Assembly: GCA_030584005.1 (NCBI GenBank)
Contig: CP129486.1
Location: 310,001-374,000 of the forward strand
Source of the DNA: Bdellovibrionota bacterium
GTDB lineage: Bacteria; Bdellovibrionota_C; UBA2361; JAFLCA01
Length of the DNA stretch: 64,000 bases
Direction: 5' to 3'
Positions 63,723 to 64,000 of the stretch are shown here, in pieces. The notes beneath the pieces were generated by a model that saw only the letters and a program-made list of their open reading frames with translations, did not search any database and had not been told where the DNA came from. The stretch's first letter is position 1. Every line of letters begins with the position of its first letter. The position numbers and the translations under genes are program-made.

Positions 63723-64000
63723 TCAGAATTGCGCTGAAACTCGCACCAGTATCGCACTCCCCGGTGCGGGAATATTCTCAGTAGCAGCGCGATAAAACTT
63801 GTCGAAGATATTCATGAACTCTACGCTCATGCGGTAGTTGTGTTTTGGCCCCTGTTCAACTCCGAAGGCCGCGTTCAAGGTGGCCCAGCCAGGATTTCGA
63901 GATGTTGAAGTGCCATCAAACTCATCTGCTTGTGACTCTGCGCGCAGGTAAATGTCAGCCCAGCCTCCTAGTGCAGCGCTAAGCTCCGTTTCATACTGCA
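63723..64000 (-). CDS. C-terminus of a TonB-dependent receptor (partial)
   Basis: The minus strand from the right edge reads the last 91 codons of an outer-membrane beta-barrel. Alternating strands are visible (QYETELSAALGGWADIYL, WATLNAAFGVEQG, NYRMSVEFMNIFDKFY), with the family tag MNIFDKFYRAA, typical of the penultimate strand. The protein ends with a terminal phenylalanine (VSAQF) for BamA recognition. The N-terminal plug and TonB box lie outside the window, so the substrate is unknown. Confidence 0.85.
   Translation of the reverse strand, partial: QYETELSAALGGWADIYLRAESQADEFDGTSTSRNPGWATLNAAFGVEQGPKHNYRMSVEFMNIFDKFYRAATENIPAPGSAILVRVSAQF

Overview
The window (about 55-57 % GC by eye) comes from an aerobic, respiring Gram-negative bacterium. 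It encodes lipoproteins, a TonB-dependent receptor fragment and an LpoA-type outer-membrane lipoprotein. It also has a complete quinol:cytochrome c oxidoreductase of the alternative complex III (ACIII) type, which is found in Bacteroidota, Myxococcota, Bdellovibrionota, Planctomycetota and related groups. The Thr/Pro/Ala low-complexity linker, the thrombospondin-3-like calcium repeats and the gene mix fit a deltaproteobacterial-grade lineage, but I cannot name the taxon from sequence alone. No rRNA, tRNA or CRISPR array was seen.

Layout. (1) 1-7685, minus strand: actA-B-C-D-E-F, encoding a pentaheme cytochrome, a fused molybdopterin-fold/FeS protein, two NrfD-type quinone-binding membrane subunits, a small anchored subunit and a monoheme cytochrome, followed by the first codons of one more exported protein. 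(2) 8095-11462: a succinate-semialdehyde-type dehydrogenase overlapping acetoacetyl-CoA synthetase. (3) 11800-22890: arginine biosynthesis. A short N-acetyltransferase, argC, argD and argJ are tightly coupled; argF overlaps argG, and argH converges on them. argJ loses its C-terminus to a frameshift and argB is broken by about seven frameshifts. Two further genes between argB and argF, a lipoprotein and a membrane protein, are also frameshifted, while the DUF4105 gene between them is intact. (4) 23110-27205: an HDOD-like protein, a protein with a degenerate tyrosine-recombinase-like region, and a membrane spermidine-synthase homologue. (5) 27497-34799: diheme cytochrome, nadB, NUDIX, half-size TauE/SafE, YceD, ssb and a YtcJ-type amidohydrolase. 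(6) 34918-41618: envelope and proteolysis genes (zinc metallopeptidase-like protein, Lon, LpoA-like lipoprotein, trypsin-like lipoprotein). (7) 42115-50060: Yip1, beta-CASP nuclease, MFS transporter, a secreted protein with a long Thr-rich linker, a HerA-type ATPase and a nucleoside deaminase. (8) 50161-54970: grpE-dnaK-dnaJ with divergent recO. (9) 55494-64000: FmdB, YggT, an orphan FliN-like SpoA protein, YggS, Maf, an unusual IMP dehydrogenase, a GT2 glycosyltransferase, an SGNH hydrolase with calcium repeats, an NnrS-like membrane protein and the end of a TonB receptor.

How the parts work together. ACIII would oxidise quinol and pass electrons to a cytochrome c oxidase, probably encoded just beyond the left edge. 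The arginine genes would form an acetyl-recycling ornithine pathway, but the broken argB leaves the second step open. GrpE, DnaK, DnaJ and Lon form a protein-quality set.

The least expected material is non-coding. There is a dispersed family of palindromic intergenic repeats (near 19.0, 33.0, 41.7 and 55.3 kb), a second small hairpin shared by 18,988 and 27,268, and an inverted-repeat-bounded element at 41,622-41,850. Upstream of ssb lie a perfect palindrome overlapping the promoter and a divergent intrinsic terminator that has no protein gene, which suggests a small RNA. I saw no clear multi-gene defence or biosynthetic system.
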